Assembly: GCA_030591685.1 (NCBI GenBank)
Contig: JAUVAX010000002.1
Coordinates: 1 to 64,000, forward strand
Source: Pseudobdellovibrionaceae bacterium
GTDB taxonomy: Bacteria > Bdellovibrionota > Bdellovibrionia > Bdellovibrionales > UBA1609
DNA length: 64,000 nucleotides
Reading direction: 5' to 3'
Position numbers and translations under genes: made by a program. Under the pieces are notes generated by a model that made no database searches, was not told where the DNA came from, and worked only from the letters and a program-made list of their open reading frames with translations. Within the stretch, counting starts at the first letter, position 1; every line of letters begins with the position of its first letter. Positions 1-9,477 of this stretch are shown here, in pieces.

Positions 1-92
1 CCATCTAAGAGCTTCTTCCTGTCCATCCTCGGATTTTTGAGTTATTGCATTGTTTTTCAAGGGTCATCAGGCAAAAGTCTAGCTGGTTTTGG

Positions 93-1442
93 TCAGCGAA
101 TCATTTTTAGGCCAATGGTCGCAATACCTAAGAATGAAAAAAAGCTAAATATATCTGTAACCATGGTTATAATGACGCCACTTCCGATAGCTGGGTCTCG
201 TTTCATTTTATGAAAAGTCAAAGGAACAACAACACCAAATAGCGATGCAACAAAAGAGTTCAACACCATAGAGACAAAAATGACGCCAGCAACAAGTGGT
301 TCACCTTTCCAAAAGTACACAAGAGCGGCCGCGCCAATACCTGTTATGATGCCTATACTGACCCCTACGTAAATCTCTTTAATTAGACTGTTGGCTTGAG
401 TTATAAAATTAAAATCCCCCGTTGCTAGCCCGCGGGTAACAACAGTCATAGTTTGAATGGCGGTGTTGCCGCCCATGCCTGCGACTATGTTTTTTAAAAC
501 AGCAAGGATTATAAGTTCTTGCATGGTGTTTTCAAATAAGCTCACAACAGAGCTAGCAAGAGCCGCCAGCACAAGGTTTAAGAGCATCCATGGTAATCTA
601 TTTTTAATTTTAAACTTAGCGGAGCTATAGACTCTGTCATCTTCTTGTAAGCCAGCTTGAGCATATATGTTGGCTGTGACTTGGTTTTGTATGATGTCGA
701 CAACGTCATCAATTGTAATAATACCGAGCAGTTGCCCCTCTTTATTAACCACAGGTAAAGCGATAAAATCATAATGAGAGACGATCTGTGCGACCTCTTC
801 TGATGAGTTTTCAGGCTGAGCCGTAACAAGGTCCTTTTTAATGAGGTCCTGAAGTGGCATTGTTGGTGGGGCTGTAGCCAGGGCTCTTAATGAAACAATC
901 CCCTCAAGGCGACGATCTTTATCGACACAGTATATATAGTAGATGGATTGCTCTTGAGCTGCTTGGCGCAGTATTTCAAGCCCTTGACCGGCATTAATGT
1001 CTGTGGGCAGGGAGAATGTGTCTGTCTGCATCATTCTGCCGGCTGAATTTTTAGGGTAGCTTAAAATTTGTTCAATTTTAGATTTTAACCCCTGGTCCAT
1101 CTGGGAGCACATGATGTTTTGCGAAGCATCATTGAGTAGGGACACAAAGTACGCCGCACTCTCCTCTGGGGCGGCAACAATGAGCCGCAAACACTTTTCG
1201 GGCTCCAGTTGAGCGAGCAGGGACTTAAGCTGTACCTCTGGGATCTCTAAGAGGGTGGGTGCCGCCTTATCAATTTTAATTAAGGCGCCTGTAAGAAGCC
1301 CTTTTTCGCGGTTATTAAACTGCCCAATAAGGCTCGCAAGGTCCGCAGGCTCTATTTTACTTAATATTGAGAGTAAGGGGCGACTGTTTCGCCCCGAAAG
1401 TAGCCGTTTTATAATAGAAGTGTTACTAGGATTTAGTTTCAT
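93..1442 (-). CDS. mgtE: MgtE-type magnesium transporter
   Basis: Inner-membrane magnesium channel. The 449-residue protein shows the MgtE order: a helical N domain (about 1-125), two CBS domains (about 130-265) that in characterised homologues sense cytosolic Mg, and five membrane helices (about 283-449). The membrane part carries MGGNTAIQT at residue 323 followed by TRGLATGD, and Asp430 in MVTD sits where the pore metal ligand of Thermus MgtE lies. Length is normal for the family. It is divergent from greA with 141 bp between them. No M-box-like leader fits in that gap. Identity is certain; ion preference is inferred from the family. Confidence 0.95.
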   Translation of the reverse strand: MKLNPSNTSIIKRLLSGRNSRPLLSILSKIEPADLASLIGQFNNREKGLLTGALIKIDKAAPTLLEIPEVQLKSLLAQLEPEKCLRLIVAAPEESAAYFVSLLNDASQNIMCSQMDQGLKSKIEQILSYPKNSAGRMMQTDTFSLPTDINAGQGLEILRQAAQEQSIYYIYCVDKDRRLEGIVSLRALATAPPTMPLQDLIKKDLVTAQPENSSEEVAQIVSHYDFIALPVVNKEGQLLGIITIDDVVDIIQNQVTANIYAQAGLQEDDRVYSSAKFKIKNRLPWMLLNLVLAALASSVVSLFENTMQELIILAVLKNIVAGMGGNTAIQTMTVVTRGLATGDFNFITQANSLIKEIYVGVSIGIITGIGAAALVYFWKGEPLVAGVIFVSMVLNSFVASLFGVVVPLTFHKMKRDPAIGSGVIITMVTDIFSFFSFLGIATIGLKMIR

Positions 1443-1583
1443 TCACACCCAACGTACAGTTAAAACCCTAAGTATAGTGATTTTAGGTATTTATAATAAA
1501 AATAAAAACATAATTGCGTTATCTCTTGTCGCCGTCAATGTATTTTATTAGGGTAACGTTCCTTAAAAATTTTAGGAGATTTT

Positions 1584-2057
1584 ATGGGTAAACAACCAAT
1601 GACTATTGAGGGCAAGCAAAAACTAGTTGAAGAGTTAAAACACTTAAAGACTGTCATGCGCCCACAAATTATAAAAGATATCGAAGTAGCTCGGGGTCAC
1701 GGTGACTTAAGTGAAAACGCTGACTACGACGCCGCCAAAGAAAAACAAGGTTTTACTGAAGCACGCATTGCTGACGTGGAGTCCAAAATAGCAGAGTCTG
1801 AAGCAATTGACCCGTCTAAAATTAAATCAGATAAAATCGTATTTGGAGCCACAGTAGTATTAATGGATTTAGATAATGATCAAGAGGTGACCTACCAACT
1901 TGTTGGCGAGGAAGAGTCTGATGTGAAATTAGGTAAAATATCCGTGTTCTCTCCCCTAGCTCGTGCAATAATTGGTAAGAAAAAAGATGACATTGTGGAG
2001 TTTAGCAGCCCAAAGGGTGAAAAAGAGTACGAAGTTGTTCAATTTTTTTATAAGTAA
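1584..2057 (+). CDS. greA: Transcription elongation factor GreA
   Basis: Cleavage factor that rescues backtracked RNA polymerase. At 157 residues it has the normal length, with an N-terminal coiled-coil finger (about 1-75) and a C-terminal FKBP-like domain. The finger tip shows the expected acidic and aromatic pattern GDLSENADYDAAKE around residues 41-54, which includes the acidic pair that coordinates the catalytic Mg. A good ribosome site (AGGAG) lies 5 bases before the ATG. The next gene starts 2 bases after the stop, so the two are probably cotranscribed. Confidence 0.97.
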   Translation: MGKQPMTIEGKQKLVEELKHLKTVMRPQIIKDIEVARGHGDLSENADYDAAKEKQGFTEARIADVESKIAESEAIDPSKIKSDKIVFGATVVLMDLDNDQEVTYQLVGEEESDVKLGKISVFSPLARAIIGKKKDDIVEFSSPKGEKEYEVVQFFYK

Positions 2058-2059
2058 TC

Positions 2060-4141
2060 ATGTCTAAAAACACTAATGGAGTTGGCGCTCCGTGGATATT
2101 GTTTTTATTAGGCATACTTGTTAGCGTTTTTTGGGGGGGAGCGGTTCGTACCGTATTGCTCCCTGACAGCAAGGCCCGGACCTTACTTGAACAAAAATTA
2201 ATAACAGCTGTGACAGATTATAAAGTGACAGTGCAAAGTGCTCGTGTGTTTTTCTCTCAAGGCCTTGTCCCTGTTTTAGGCGTTAGTGCTGAGGTGGAGT
2301 TGGACCCTTTGTATCCATGTCAAGGAGCCTGGGGGATTCATTCCGCTCAAGTTGTGGTGCCCATTGAGCTTTTTAAGAGTATTTATCAGAAAAAAATTAT
2401 TGTTGATCAAATAAAAATAAACAGGCTTGTTGTAAGAAATTACGATCACTTGTGCTCTAAAAGTACGGCTGAAAGTACCAGCCTTTTGACTAAAAAAACT
2501 CAGCCCATCAAAACACCTCATGGCATAGAGGCTTCAAAAAGTATTCATGAGAATAAAAAACCACATCAACTTCAAGAGGCCATGAATAGGGCTCTGAAAG
2601 ACCTCAATGAATTACCTTTAAAGACTGTTGAAATTCAAGATCTATGGGTCGAGGATCAAAACACAGTACTAAGAATTAATAATATCAAGATCGAAAAGAG
2701 CGTGAATCACTTTGAGGCTTCGTTTTATGTTGATGTTTCTAGAGTGCACGCGTCGGTTGTAGATGTGCCTCCTGTTTTTGTGAGCGTTGTTTTGTCAGAT
2801 CAGGGGTTCACCTTAAGTTCAAAGAGTAAGTATAAAGAGGGTGAGGTTTTAATTACAGCGGCTTCAAAACCTGAGGACTTGGATGTAAAAATTCTTTTTA
2901 AGAACTTTCCTTTTAGAAAAATTGTAAGTATTTCCCCTGCAATTAAAAACAAGAGCCTTTCAAGATTGCCCATGTGGATTGATTGCCAGGTGTCGGTAAG
3001 GTTAGATTTAAATTTTAAGGGAGAGGCTAAAGCAAGCCCTTGTGTGCTCAAAGGCCGAAAATTTAAGTTCAAAATCCAAGAGTTAGAGGCACACATTGAA
3101 AGAAAAAAAATAAAGATATCCCCCTATAAGGTTTCAATGAAAGATTTGCCGATAAATTATATTCTTAAGGCCATTGGTAAAGAGGGGCTCAGTGGAGTGT
3201 TCTCAGATTTTGGGGTTATGTCAGGAGAGTTGTCTGTCGAAAATAAAGAGTTTACTTTAGATTACTCTGTTAAGGAGGCGAGCTTATATTTTTCAAAAAA
3301 GGGGAGCTTTTCCCAACAAAAAATTGACCTGTTTTCAGGGCGCTTAAATTATTCATCAGGTCGAGTTTCTGGTGTGGTGGATAAAATCGCATTAGATCAA
3401 GGGGTATTCAAGGGCGACCTGTCGTTTAATTTTGATTCTAAGTTTCAAAAAGGAGTTCTTCAAACAGCAATTCCTGAGATTCAATTTTCACCTACAATTC
3501 AGAGGTTAGTATCCGAAGGCTCTTTAGGTGGTATGAGTTTGTTTTTAAGAGCAGAGATTGATCGAGGTCAAATGACAACAATAAAAGGAGTGGTTGGCAT
3601 TAATAGTGTTTTGACCCCCTCATGGGACATGAAGGGGGCTAGCTTAAAGTTTATTTATAAAAACAAAAAATCAAACCTTCAGGTACGTGTGAAACAAGCT
3701 TCTGTTAGGGGAGAGGGGGCTTTAAAAAGTGCATTACAAGAAGTTTTTGTAAGTAAAGAACTAGAGCTTTCAAAGCTAAGGGCAAAGTTACTGATCAATC
3801 AAAACGGTTTTGAGTGGAGCTCTTTAAGAGCGCAATTAAATAAGCCTAAGGCATCATCAACTCTTAAATCACATGGTGTTTGGTCAGAAAAAAATAAAAA
3901 AGGGACTTTTAAATTTTCGCCGGGCAATAAGGTGCTGACCTTTTTTAACAAAGAGTCGGGGTTATATTTGTCGGCTAGCCCTTCTTTTTTCAAAAAATCA
4001 TCTCAAAAACTTCAATCTGTTTATGATAAAAACAGGGTTGTTCTTATAGAGAGTTACGAAAAAAAGCCAGGAGTTATCAAAGCTCTAGGTCAGAAGGTGA
4101 TCAATTCAGCAAAAGAAATAATAAAAATTAAAACTAATTAA
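2060..4141 (+). CDS. AsmA-like membrane-anchored envelope protein
   Basis: A 693-residue protein with a single N-terminal membrane helix (about 12-32) followed by a long, beta-rich, repetitive periplasmic region. The layout (anchor, early VTVQSARVFF-type strands, long soluble stretch without catalytic motifs) resembles AsmA/TamB/YhdP-type lipid-transfer or assembly proteins, but similarity is by pattern only. Two cysteines occur at about residues 81 and 132. It follows greA by 2 bases. Its stop interlocks with that of the convergent sohB through a shared TTAA. A G7 run lies in the codons of the membrane helix. It could also be an unrelated Bdellovibrio-type periplasmic protein. Confidence 0.55.
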   Translation: MSKNTNGVGAPWILFLLGILVSVFWGGAVRTVLLPDSKARTLLEQKLITAVTDYKVTVQSARVFFSQGLVPVLGVSAEVELDPLYPCQGAWGIHSAQVVVPIELFKSIYQKKIIVDQIKINRLVVRNYDHLCSKSTAESTSLLTKKTQPIKTPHGIEASKSIHENKKPHQLQEAMNRALKDLNELPLKTVEIQDLWVEDQNTVLRINNIKIEKSVNHFEASFYVDVSRVHASVVDVPPVFVSVVLSDQGFTLSSKSKYKEGEVLITAASKPEDLDVKILFKNFPFRKIVSISPAIKNKSLSRLPMWIDCQVSVRLDLNFKGEAKASPCVLKGRKFKFKIQELEAHIERKKIKISPYKVSMKDLPINYILKAIGKEGLSGVFSDFGVMSGELSVENKEFTLDYSVKEASLYFSKKGSFSQQKIDLFSGRLNYSSGRVSGVVDKIALDQGVFKGDLSFNFDSKFQKGVLQTAIPEIQFSPTIQRLVSEGSLGGMSLFLRAEIDRGQMTTIKGVVGINSVLTPSWDMKGASLKFIYKNKKSNLQVRVKQASVRGEGALKSALQEVFVSKELELSKLRAKLLINQNGFEWSSLRAQLNKPKASSTLKSHGVWSEKNKKGTFKFSPGNKVLTFFNKESGLYLSASPSFFKKSSQKLQSVYDKNRVVLIESYEKKPGVIKALGQKVINSAKEIIKIKTN

Positions 4142-5148
4142 TACCATCTTTTTTGTTGCACCTGCATAACCCAGTCCGGTAAGTTTTTGCTGATTGTTGC
4201 CCCTAGGCCACCGGCGAGCTTTTCAGTGAGAGATTTTTTACCTTTTATTTTAATCTGATAGATCTGTTTGTCGTGAGAGTTTTTTAATAGGTACTCGTCA
4301 CTTGTAGAAAGCTCATCAACAAGGCCCTTTTCTATTGCGACTTGGCCGTACCAATGCTCTCCGGTAGAGACAGCATCTATATTTAGACTTGGCCGGTTGT
4401 CAGAAACCCATTTTTTAAAAAGATCGTGTGTTAAGGTGATGTCTTCGAGAAATTTAGTCTTACCTTTTTCGCTAATTTCACCAAGAAGAGAAATAGTGCG
4501 CTTATACTCACCCGCAGTGTACTCATCATAGTCAATATTATTTTTCTTTAGCAGTCGATGCAGGTTGGGGACCTGTGCAAGAACCCCAATGGAGCCGACA
4601 ATGGCAAAAGGGGCTGCGACAATTTTATCAGCAACGCAGGCCATCATGTAGCCTCCACTTGCTGCCACCTTATCAACGCAAGCTGTGACGGGCACTCCGG
4701 CATTTTTAAGCCTTAGTATTTGAGCGGCGGCGAGGCCGTAGGTATGGACCATGCCTCCGGGGCTTTCAAGCCGGATAAGGACTTCGTCGGTTTTTTCAGC
4801 CACTGAGAGAACAGAGCTGATTTCATCCCTAAACTGCTCCACATGAGAGGCCTTAATATCGCCCTCAAAATCGATAACATAAATATTAGGTTGGTCCTCT
4901 TTGTTTTTTTTAAAAACTTTTTTAAGCTCTTTGAGCCTTTTTTTAAGGGCCTTCTTACTGAGTGTCGCTTGAAGGATCGTTGTTTCAAAGTCATTGAATT
5001 TTTCGTTTAAATTAATAATCTCTAGAGAATCTTTCGAGAGTTTATTTTTTGCAATTAAAGTGAAAAGAGTGACTAAAATTACAATAATTGAGATGACAGC
5101 AATAAGAGCTTTAAGTCCAAAGACGCCGGTTTCATAAAGATGTTCCAT
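4138..5148 (-). CDS. sohB: SohB-like inner-membrane serine protease (S49)
   Basis: Signal-peptide-peptidase-family protease anchored in the inner membrane by a helix at about residues 10-33. A charged coiled stretch (about 60-85) precedes the ClpP-like fold. Ser164 in AASGGYMMA and Lys216 in AGEYKRT form the family's Ser/Lys dyad; their 52-residue spacing equals that of Bacillus SppA. The 336-residue length fits the single-domain SohB class rather than double-domain SppA. It likely degrades misfolded or signal peptides at the membrane. Convergent with the AsmA-like gene. A 12-bp palindrome (5171-5182) lies 22 bases upstream of the start. Confidence 0.88.
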   Translation of the reverse strand: MEHLYETGVFGLKALIAVISIIVILVTLFTLIAKNKLSKDSLEIINLNEKFNDFETTILQATLSKKALKKRLKELKKVFKKNKEDQPNIYVIDFEGDIKASHVEQFRDEISSVLSVAEKTDEVLIRLESPGGMVHTYGLAAAQILRLKNAGVPVTACVDKVAASGGYMMACVADKIVAAPFAIVGSIGVLAQVPNLHRLLKKNNIDYDEYTAGEYKRTISLLGEISEKGKTKFLEDITLTHDLFKKWVSDNRPSLNIDAVSTGEHWYGQVAIEKGLVDELSTSDEYLLKNSHDKQIYQIKIKGKKSLTEKLAGGLGATISKNLPDWVMQVQQKRWY

Positions 5149-5256
5149 GTAAATCCTTTTTTTAGATATACCTTTATAAAGGGTCTTCGTAATTAGGTCG
5201 AGTAAAAAAGCCGGAGTCTGGCCAAAACTACATTTTTACGTCATAGTTAAGGGTAT

Positions 5257-5712
5257 ATGTTGCGTATAGGCTTTTATTTAGTACTAATATTTATAGCTGT
5301 CATCTTTTCTGAAGGCTCGAATGCTGATAGTGGGGTTGACCAAGAGTTTCAGGTTCGTAAAAAAATCATTGAAAACCGTTATATTGACTTTCGTAGGCAT
5401 AAAGTAAAAGCAAAAATATTTAATGAGCAGCGACTTAAAGGCCTTGAGGCCTATAAGGCGAAAAAATCCATTTATAAAAAGCGGCGGTCGCAAGCTCGAA
5501 AGAAGCGGGTTTCAGAGAGGACTCAGAAGTTTGACACCGAAGGTCTTCGATTAAAGTGGGAGCGCGCAAAAAAAGAGCAGATAGAAAAGCGAATTCTTAA
5601 TCAAAAACTCTATGTTAAAAAAAGAGATCAGTTGAGAGCTATGGAAGAAGGCTTAATGACCATGCCTGCCTATGAGGAACTCAACTTGCCCGAAGGGGCT
5701 GTTGGAAACTAA
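5257..5712 (+). CDS. Small exported, highly charged protein of unknown function
   Basis: The 151-residue product is not recognised. A hydrophobic N-terminus (about 5-19) followed by GSNADS looks like a cleavable signal peptide. The mature part is strongly basic, Lys/Arg/Glu-rich and probably helical throughout, with many KxR and EQ repeats typical of a long solvent-exposed helix. No cysteines or catalytic motifs are seen. It diverges from sohB, and its stop is interlocked with the next convergent gene through a shared CTAA. Periplasmic location is inferred. Confidence 0.6.
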   Translation: MLRIGFYLVLIFIAVIFSEGSNADSGVDQEFQVRKKIIENRYIDFRRHKVKAKIFNEQRLKGLEAYKAKKSIYKKRRSQARKKRVSERTQKFDTEGLRLKWERAKKEQIEKRILNQKLYVKKRDQLRAMEEGLMTMPAYEELNLPEGAVGN

Positions 5713-6422
5713 CCCTTTATAGAGGGAAATATCTCCTCAAGTTCCAAATGGGTGAGTTTCTTGAGCCCATTAACTAAGTGCATTAAGATGGCCCCTAAAA
5801 ATAGTGTTAATGGCAATGCTATAACAATATACCCCATCCAAGTCATTTGGGCGATTTGATCATTTAAAATAACAGTTTGTTCAAGCTCAGTCAGGCTTAC
5901 ATCTATTTTAGTGAAAATTACTTTTGCTAAAATAAAATTAAGTACAGCACTTATAAAAAATGAAACAGCTAGAAATTTTGTTGATTTTTTAAGATGGAGT
6001 TCAAATTTGTCTTCTGTTTTATTAACGGCCAGAGCCTCATTGACTTTATTAATATTCATTAAGCTCTTGTTATAAGCCATTAACTTCATAGCGGGTTTTT
6101 TTGTTGAGGCACTTATGTAAACACCGACTCCTATTATAAGCGGGAAAGCCGCCTCTTTAACAGCAAACCAAAAACCATCAAGTTTAAGTAAGGCTAAGCC
6201 CCCGGTGAAAAGGATGTTTATTATACCTAAAATAGAGATGTAATTTTTTTCACCCTTTTTTATATAATCATAAGCTCCATACCCTATAGGAAAAAGAAGA
6301 GCTACTACGAGTGCTATTGTGGGACCATTGTCGCCTAAACGTTTTGAGAGCTGGCTTAAAATCACAACAGGTATAACAATGTTAAAGGCGAGATTCATTA
6401 ATGGATTTTCTTGTTTTTTCAT
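5709..6422 (-). CDS. VC0807-like integral membrane protein
   Basis: A 237-residue membrane protein with about six hydrophobic segments. The first half (NIVIPVVILSQL, then PIGYGAYDYIKKGEKNYISILGIINILFTGGLALLKLDGFWFAVKEAAFPLI) matches the pattern of the VC0807 family, distantly related to intracellular septation proteins; no biochemical role is known. The C-terminal pair of helices is separated by a hydrophilic stretch and ends in a basic and acidic tail. It is convergent with the small exported protein. The family assignment is from pattern memory and should be treated as moderate. Confidence 0.6.
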   Translation of the reverse strand: MKKQENPLMNLAFNIVIPVVILSQLSKRLGDNGPTIALVVALLFPIGYGAYDYIKKGEKNYISILGIINILFTGGLALLKLDGFWFAVKEAAFPLIIGVGVYISASTKKPAMKLMAYNKSLMNINKVNEALAVNKTEDKFELHLKKSTKFLAVSFFISAVLNFILAKVIFTKIDVSLTELEQTVILNDQIAQMTWMGYIVIALPLTLFLGAILMHLVNGLKKLTHLELEEIFPSIKG

Positions 6423-6577
6423 TGAGCCCTCGGTTTGATTTAATGGTAATTCTAAATTTAAAATCCCTCTAGATCAAGGTCTGAATAGGGGTTTTTTTGT
6501 TGTGTAAAAAGCTTAGGATGTATATTTTATTATATAAAGAGAGGTCGTTAACCCCCATCATCTCTTACATAAGGCTT

Positions 6578-6970
6578 ATGTCAGAACTGATTTCAACAAT
6601 ATTTATCCTTTTAGTGGCCTTTCAAATAAAGCATTTTATTTGCGATTTTCCGTTGCAGCGTGAGTACATGTTGAAAAAAACGTTGCCTGGGTGGGAATTT
6701 TTTGTGCCCCTTTGTATGCACGCTGGTGTACATGCTTTGTTTACATTAATTCTCATGCTGTTCTTCGCCCCACACATGTGGTGGTTATGTCTTTGTGATT
6801 TTTTAATTCACTTTACTATGGATCGTATAAAATCAGGACCTAAGTACTTAGGTCGGTTTAATAACAAGAATCGCGCGAGCTATTGGAACTGCCTAGGCTT
6901 TGATCAGCTCGTTCATCACCTCACTCATTACCTTATCGTGTACATAGTTTTGGCAGATAGTATCTCATAG
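6578..6970 (+). CDS. DUF3307-family membrane protein
   Basis: The protein is about 130 residues with four hydrophobic segments. The N-terminus FQIKHFICDFPLQ and the later DFLIHFTMDRIK and DQLVHHLTHY are the conserved His/Asp-rich signature of the DUF3307 family, small membrane proteins of unknown role. Conserved His and Asp lining the helices could bind a metal, but this is inference. The frame is open from 6497, but the ATG at 6578 begins directly before the family's conserved N-terminus and is preferred. No strong ribosome site is visible for either start. Confidence 0.72.
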   Translation: MSELISTIFILLVAFQIKHFICDFPLQREYMLKKTLPGWEFFVPLCMHAGVHALFTLILMLFFAPHMWWLCLCDFLIHFTMDRIKSGPKYLGRFNNKNRASYWNCLGFDQLVHHLTHYLIVYIVLADSIS

Positions 6971-7074
6971 GCGACTCCCCATTTCCTCCAATTTAGTAAT
7001 GAGCTCTGTTCAGGGGGTTATTGTCACCTGAGTTAAGGAGAAAGGTTCTCTGTTTGCGACATTACGAAGCCTTG

Positions 7075-7105
7075 ACTATGAGAGAGTCGTGGAGCCTCTC
7101 ATAGT
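7075..7105. repeat. Perfect 10-bp inverted repeat in the gap before the HD-GYP gene
   Basis: Arms ACTATGAGAG (7075-7084) and CTCTCATAGT (7096-7105) are perfect complements around an 11-base loop. No T run follows, so a simple intrinsic terminator is unlikely. It lies 105 bp after the DUF3307 gene and 101 bp before the HD-GYP start, so an RNA structure in the leader or an operator are both possible. Confidence 0.5.
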
Positions 7106-7205
7106 GAAACACTTTGAGGTGAAGATTTTGTTAATACTAGGGGCTGAGTTATTTTAGTTGGCCTTTTGTGCTTCCGATAGGCTTTCATTACCGTTGGAGG
7201 TTTAG

Positions 7206-7853
7206 TTGTCTTGGGGTGACGTACCAAGTTGGTCAGACTCAATTGCTGAGGCACTTCTTAATAGTGTAAAAGTAAAAGATCCTTTTACTTTTTACCACTG
7301 TTGTCGTGTGGGGCGAGGGTCAAGAAGGCTCGCGCAGGCGATGGGGTTGAATGAGTACGACCAGATTAGACTGGAGTACGCGGGTATCTTTCATGATATT
7401 GGCAAAGTCGGAATCCCTGATAATATTTTACTAAAGCCCGGCAAACTCACAAATGCCGAATATGAAACCATGAAATCTCATGCTTTAATAAGCGCTCTTG
7501 TATTGGACCCTTTAAAGGAATATGAATTTTTTAAATCACTATTTCCTGGGATAAGAGCTCACCATGAAAGAATAGATGGTCGAGGATACCCCTATGGTTT
7601 AGAGGGTGAACAAATACCTTTAGCCGGTCGAATTATTACAGTTATTGATTCTGTGGATGCCATGATGAACACCAGGCCCTACAGGAAGGCTCTTACTTTT
7701 GATGTGGTAAAGTCTGAACTTTTAGATTACTCAGGAACTCAATTTGATGCTTCGATTGTAAACGTTTACTTAGATGCCGTTCGCTTTTGGAGAAATTTAG
7801 AAGATGATGACCCTGAAGATCAAGTTGTGGCTCGCATAATGAAAGCGGGATAA
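7206..7853 (+). CDS. HD-GYP domain protein (cyclic-di-GMP phosphodiesterase)
   Basis: A stand-alone HD-GYP domain of 215 residues without receiver or membrane helix. It retains all hallmark residues: His31 (YHCCRVG), the HD pair at 63-64 (FHDIGKVGIP), HHE at 119-121, and DGRGYP ending in the GYP at 127-129. These form the di- or tri-iron site that hydrolyses cyclic-di-GMP in characterised members, so an active enzyme is expected. The start is TTG at 7206, chosen because a perfect GGAGG (7196-7200) sits 5 bases before it. A GGDEF cyclase lies about 51 kb away in this window. Confidence 0.9.
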   Translation: MSWGDVPSWSDSIAEALLNSVKVKDPFTFYHCCRVGRGSRRLAQAMGLNEYDQIRLEYAGIFHDIGKVGIPDNILLKPGKLTNAEYETMKSHALISALVLDPLKEYEFFKSLFPGIRAHHERIDGRGYPYGLEGEQIPLAGRIITVIDSVDAMMNTRPYRKALTFDVVKSELLDYSGTQFDASIVNVYLDAVRFWRNLEDDDPEDQVVARIMKAG

Positions 7854-7880
7854 AAAAAGATCATCAGAATTTTGAAGAGA

Positions 7881-8861
7881 TTATTGATTTAAAATCTTAG
7901 CCGCACTCATTGCAAAATAAGTAAATATAACATTTGCACCAGCTCGTTTTATTGACATGAGTGTTTCTAGTAGGGCCTGATCTTCGTCAATCCAACCTTT
8001 CTCTGAAGCCGCTTTGATGAGTGAGTACTCTCCACTCACGTTGTATGCGGCCACGGGCACTGAAGAGTGCTTTTTAAATAAAGAGATGATGTCTAAGTAA
8101 GCGAGAGCTGGCTTTACCATAACAATATCGGCCCCCTCATCGAGGTCCAGCTGAAGTTCTCTGAGGGCATCTTTAGTATTTGCGGGGTTCATTTGGTAGG
8201 TTTTTTTATCTCCAAATTTTGGAGCGGAGTTCAGGGCCTCCCTGAAGGGGCCGTAAAAACTAGAGGCATACTTAGCTGTGTAAGCAAGAATACCCACGTT
8301 TTCATGCCCACTTTCATCAAGAGCCTTTCTAATATAGCCCACTCGGCCATCCATCATATCAGAGGGGGCTACTAAATCAGCACCCGCTTGGGCTTGGCTG
8401 ATGGCCATTTTAGCAAGTATGTCCAACGTGGGGTCATTAAGGATTTCACCTTTCTCAACGACGCCATCATGACCCTCAGAGGAGTACGGGTCCATCGCCA
8501 CATCAGTGAAGAGTACCAAGTCAGGGAGTTTGTTTTTAAGCTCTTTTATTGTGCGTTGAAGTAACCCTTCAGGGTTAACGGACTCGCTTGCGGTCGGGTT
8601 TTTTAAATGCCCCTCAATACTGGGGAAAAGTGCAATCGATGTAATGCCGAGTGAGTAAGCCTCAGAGGCGGTCTTAACAATGTTATCTACAGAGAGCCTG
8701 TGATAGTCGGGCATAGATGAAATGGGCTCTTTGATATTATGACCTTCGACGACAAACAAGGGTAAAACAAAATCACTGGGGGTTAAGAGGTTTTCTTGAA
8801 GTAAATCTCTTAGGTTTTCAGATTTTCGATTTCGCCGGGGGCGATGAGTGAGTTTAGCCAT
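7881..8861 (-). CDS. hemB: Porphobilinogen synthase (delta-aminolevulinic acid dehydratase)
   Basis: Condenses two 5-aminolevulinate molecules to porphobilinogen in tetrapyrrole synthesis. The 326-residue protein carries both active-site lysine motifs (YTAKYASSFYGPFREA and MVKPALAYLD). The metal-site stretch FTDVAMDPYSSEGHDG has Asp where zinc enzymes have Cys, which marks the Asp-rich, Mg-stimulated, non-zinc class; RRNRKSENLR near the start is also typical. It is the downstream gene of a two-gene unit with maf (7 bases apart). No terminator is evident between it and the convergent HD-GYP gene. Confidence 0.97.
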   Translation of the reverse strand: MAKLTHRPRRNRKSENLRDLLQENLLTPSDFVLPLFVVEGHNIKEPISSMPDYHRLSVDNIVKTASEAYSLGITSIALFPSIEGHLKNPTASESVNPEGLLQRTIKELKNKLPDLVLFTDVAMDPYSSEGHDGVVEKGEILNDPTLDILAKMAISQAQAGADLVAPSDMMDGRVGYIRKALDESGHENVGILAYTAKYASSFYGPFREALNSAPKFGDKKTYQMNPANTKDALRELQLDLDEGADIVMVKPALAYLDIISLFKKHSSVPVAAYNVSGEYSLIKAASEKGWIDEDQALLETLMSIKRAGANVIFTYFAMSAAKILNQ

Positions 8862-8868
8862 TAAGTCC

Positions 8869-9462
8869 TCAAATTTGTTTACGAAAGAAAGGTAAAGGGT
8901 AATTGATTTTATTTAATATATCAACTAATGCCATGAGAGGCAGGCCCTGGATGCTTGTGAAATCGTCGGTTGTAATTTTATCAAATAAAGCAATGCCTGA
9001 GCGTTCAATTTTATACCCCCCCGCACAGACATGGGATTTTTCATGGTCGACATAGTTTTGACACTGCTCTGGAGTCAACGCCTTCATGCTCATAAGAGTT
9101 TTATTTTGATGTTCATAGTGCTTGTCTTTATAAATCACACACAGCCCCGTAATGAGCTCGTGAGTGTGGCCGGAGAGTTTATAAAGCTGCTGGGCGCATT
9201 CAGACAAAGAGTTGGTTTTGCCAAGAAGTTCATTATTAAAACAAATCAGTTGATCTGAGCCTATAGTGATTTGGTCAGAGTTTTTTTGATGGACGGCCTG
9301 AGCCTTTAGGCGACTGAGTTTTTTTGCTAATTCAATGGGGGGGAGAGTCTCTTTTTTGGTGATGTCTTCATTAACGTTTGAAGCCGTACACTTAAACTCT
9401 AAACCAAGGCTTGATAATTGCTGCTGACGAAAAACAGAACGGCTCGCGAGGACTATGTTCAT
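8869..9462 (-). CDS. maf: Maf/YceF-type nucleotide pyrophosphatase
   Basis: Maf-fold nucleoside triphosphate pyrophosphatase that cleans non-canonical or methylated nucleotides. LASRSVFRQQQLSSLG is the N-terminal phosphate-binding loop, IGSDQL (about 67-72) carries the catalytic Asp, and CAGGYKIERSGIALFDKITTDDFTSIQGLPL follows the C-terminal pattern of the YceF (7-methyl-GTP) branch rather than the dTTP branch. Length, 197 residues, is normal. The first gene of a pair with hemB. A ribosome site (AAGGATC) precedes the ATG, and a perfect 17-bp palindrome lies 16-32 bases upstream. Confidence 0.88.
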   Translation of the reverse strand: MNIVLASRSVFRQQQLSSLGLEFKCTASNVNEDITKKETLPPIELAKKLSRLKAQAVHQKNSDQITIGSDQLICFNNELLGKTNSLSECAQQLYKLSGHTHELITGLCVIYKDKHYEHQNKTLMSMKALTPEQCQNYVDHEKSHVCAGGYKIERSGIALFDKITTDDFTSIQGLPLMALVDILNKINYPLPFFRKQI

Positions 9463-9477
9463 GAGGGATCCTTAAGA

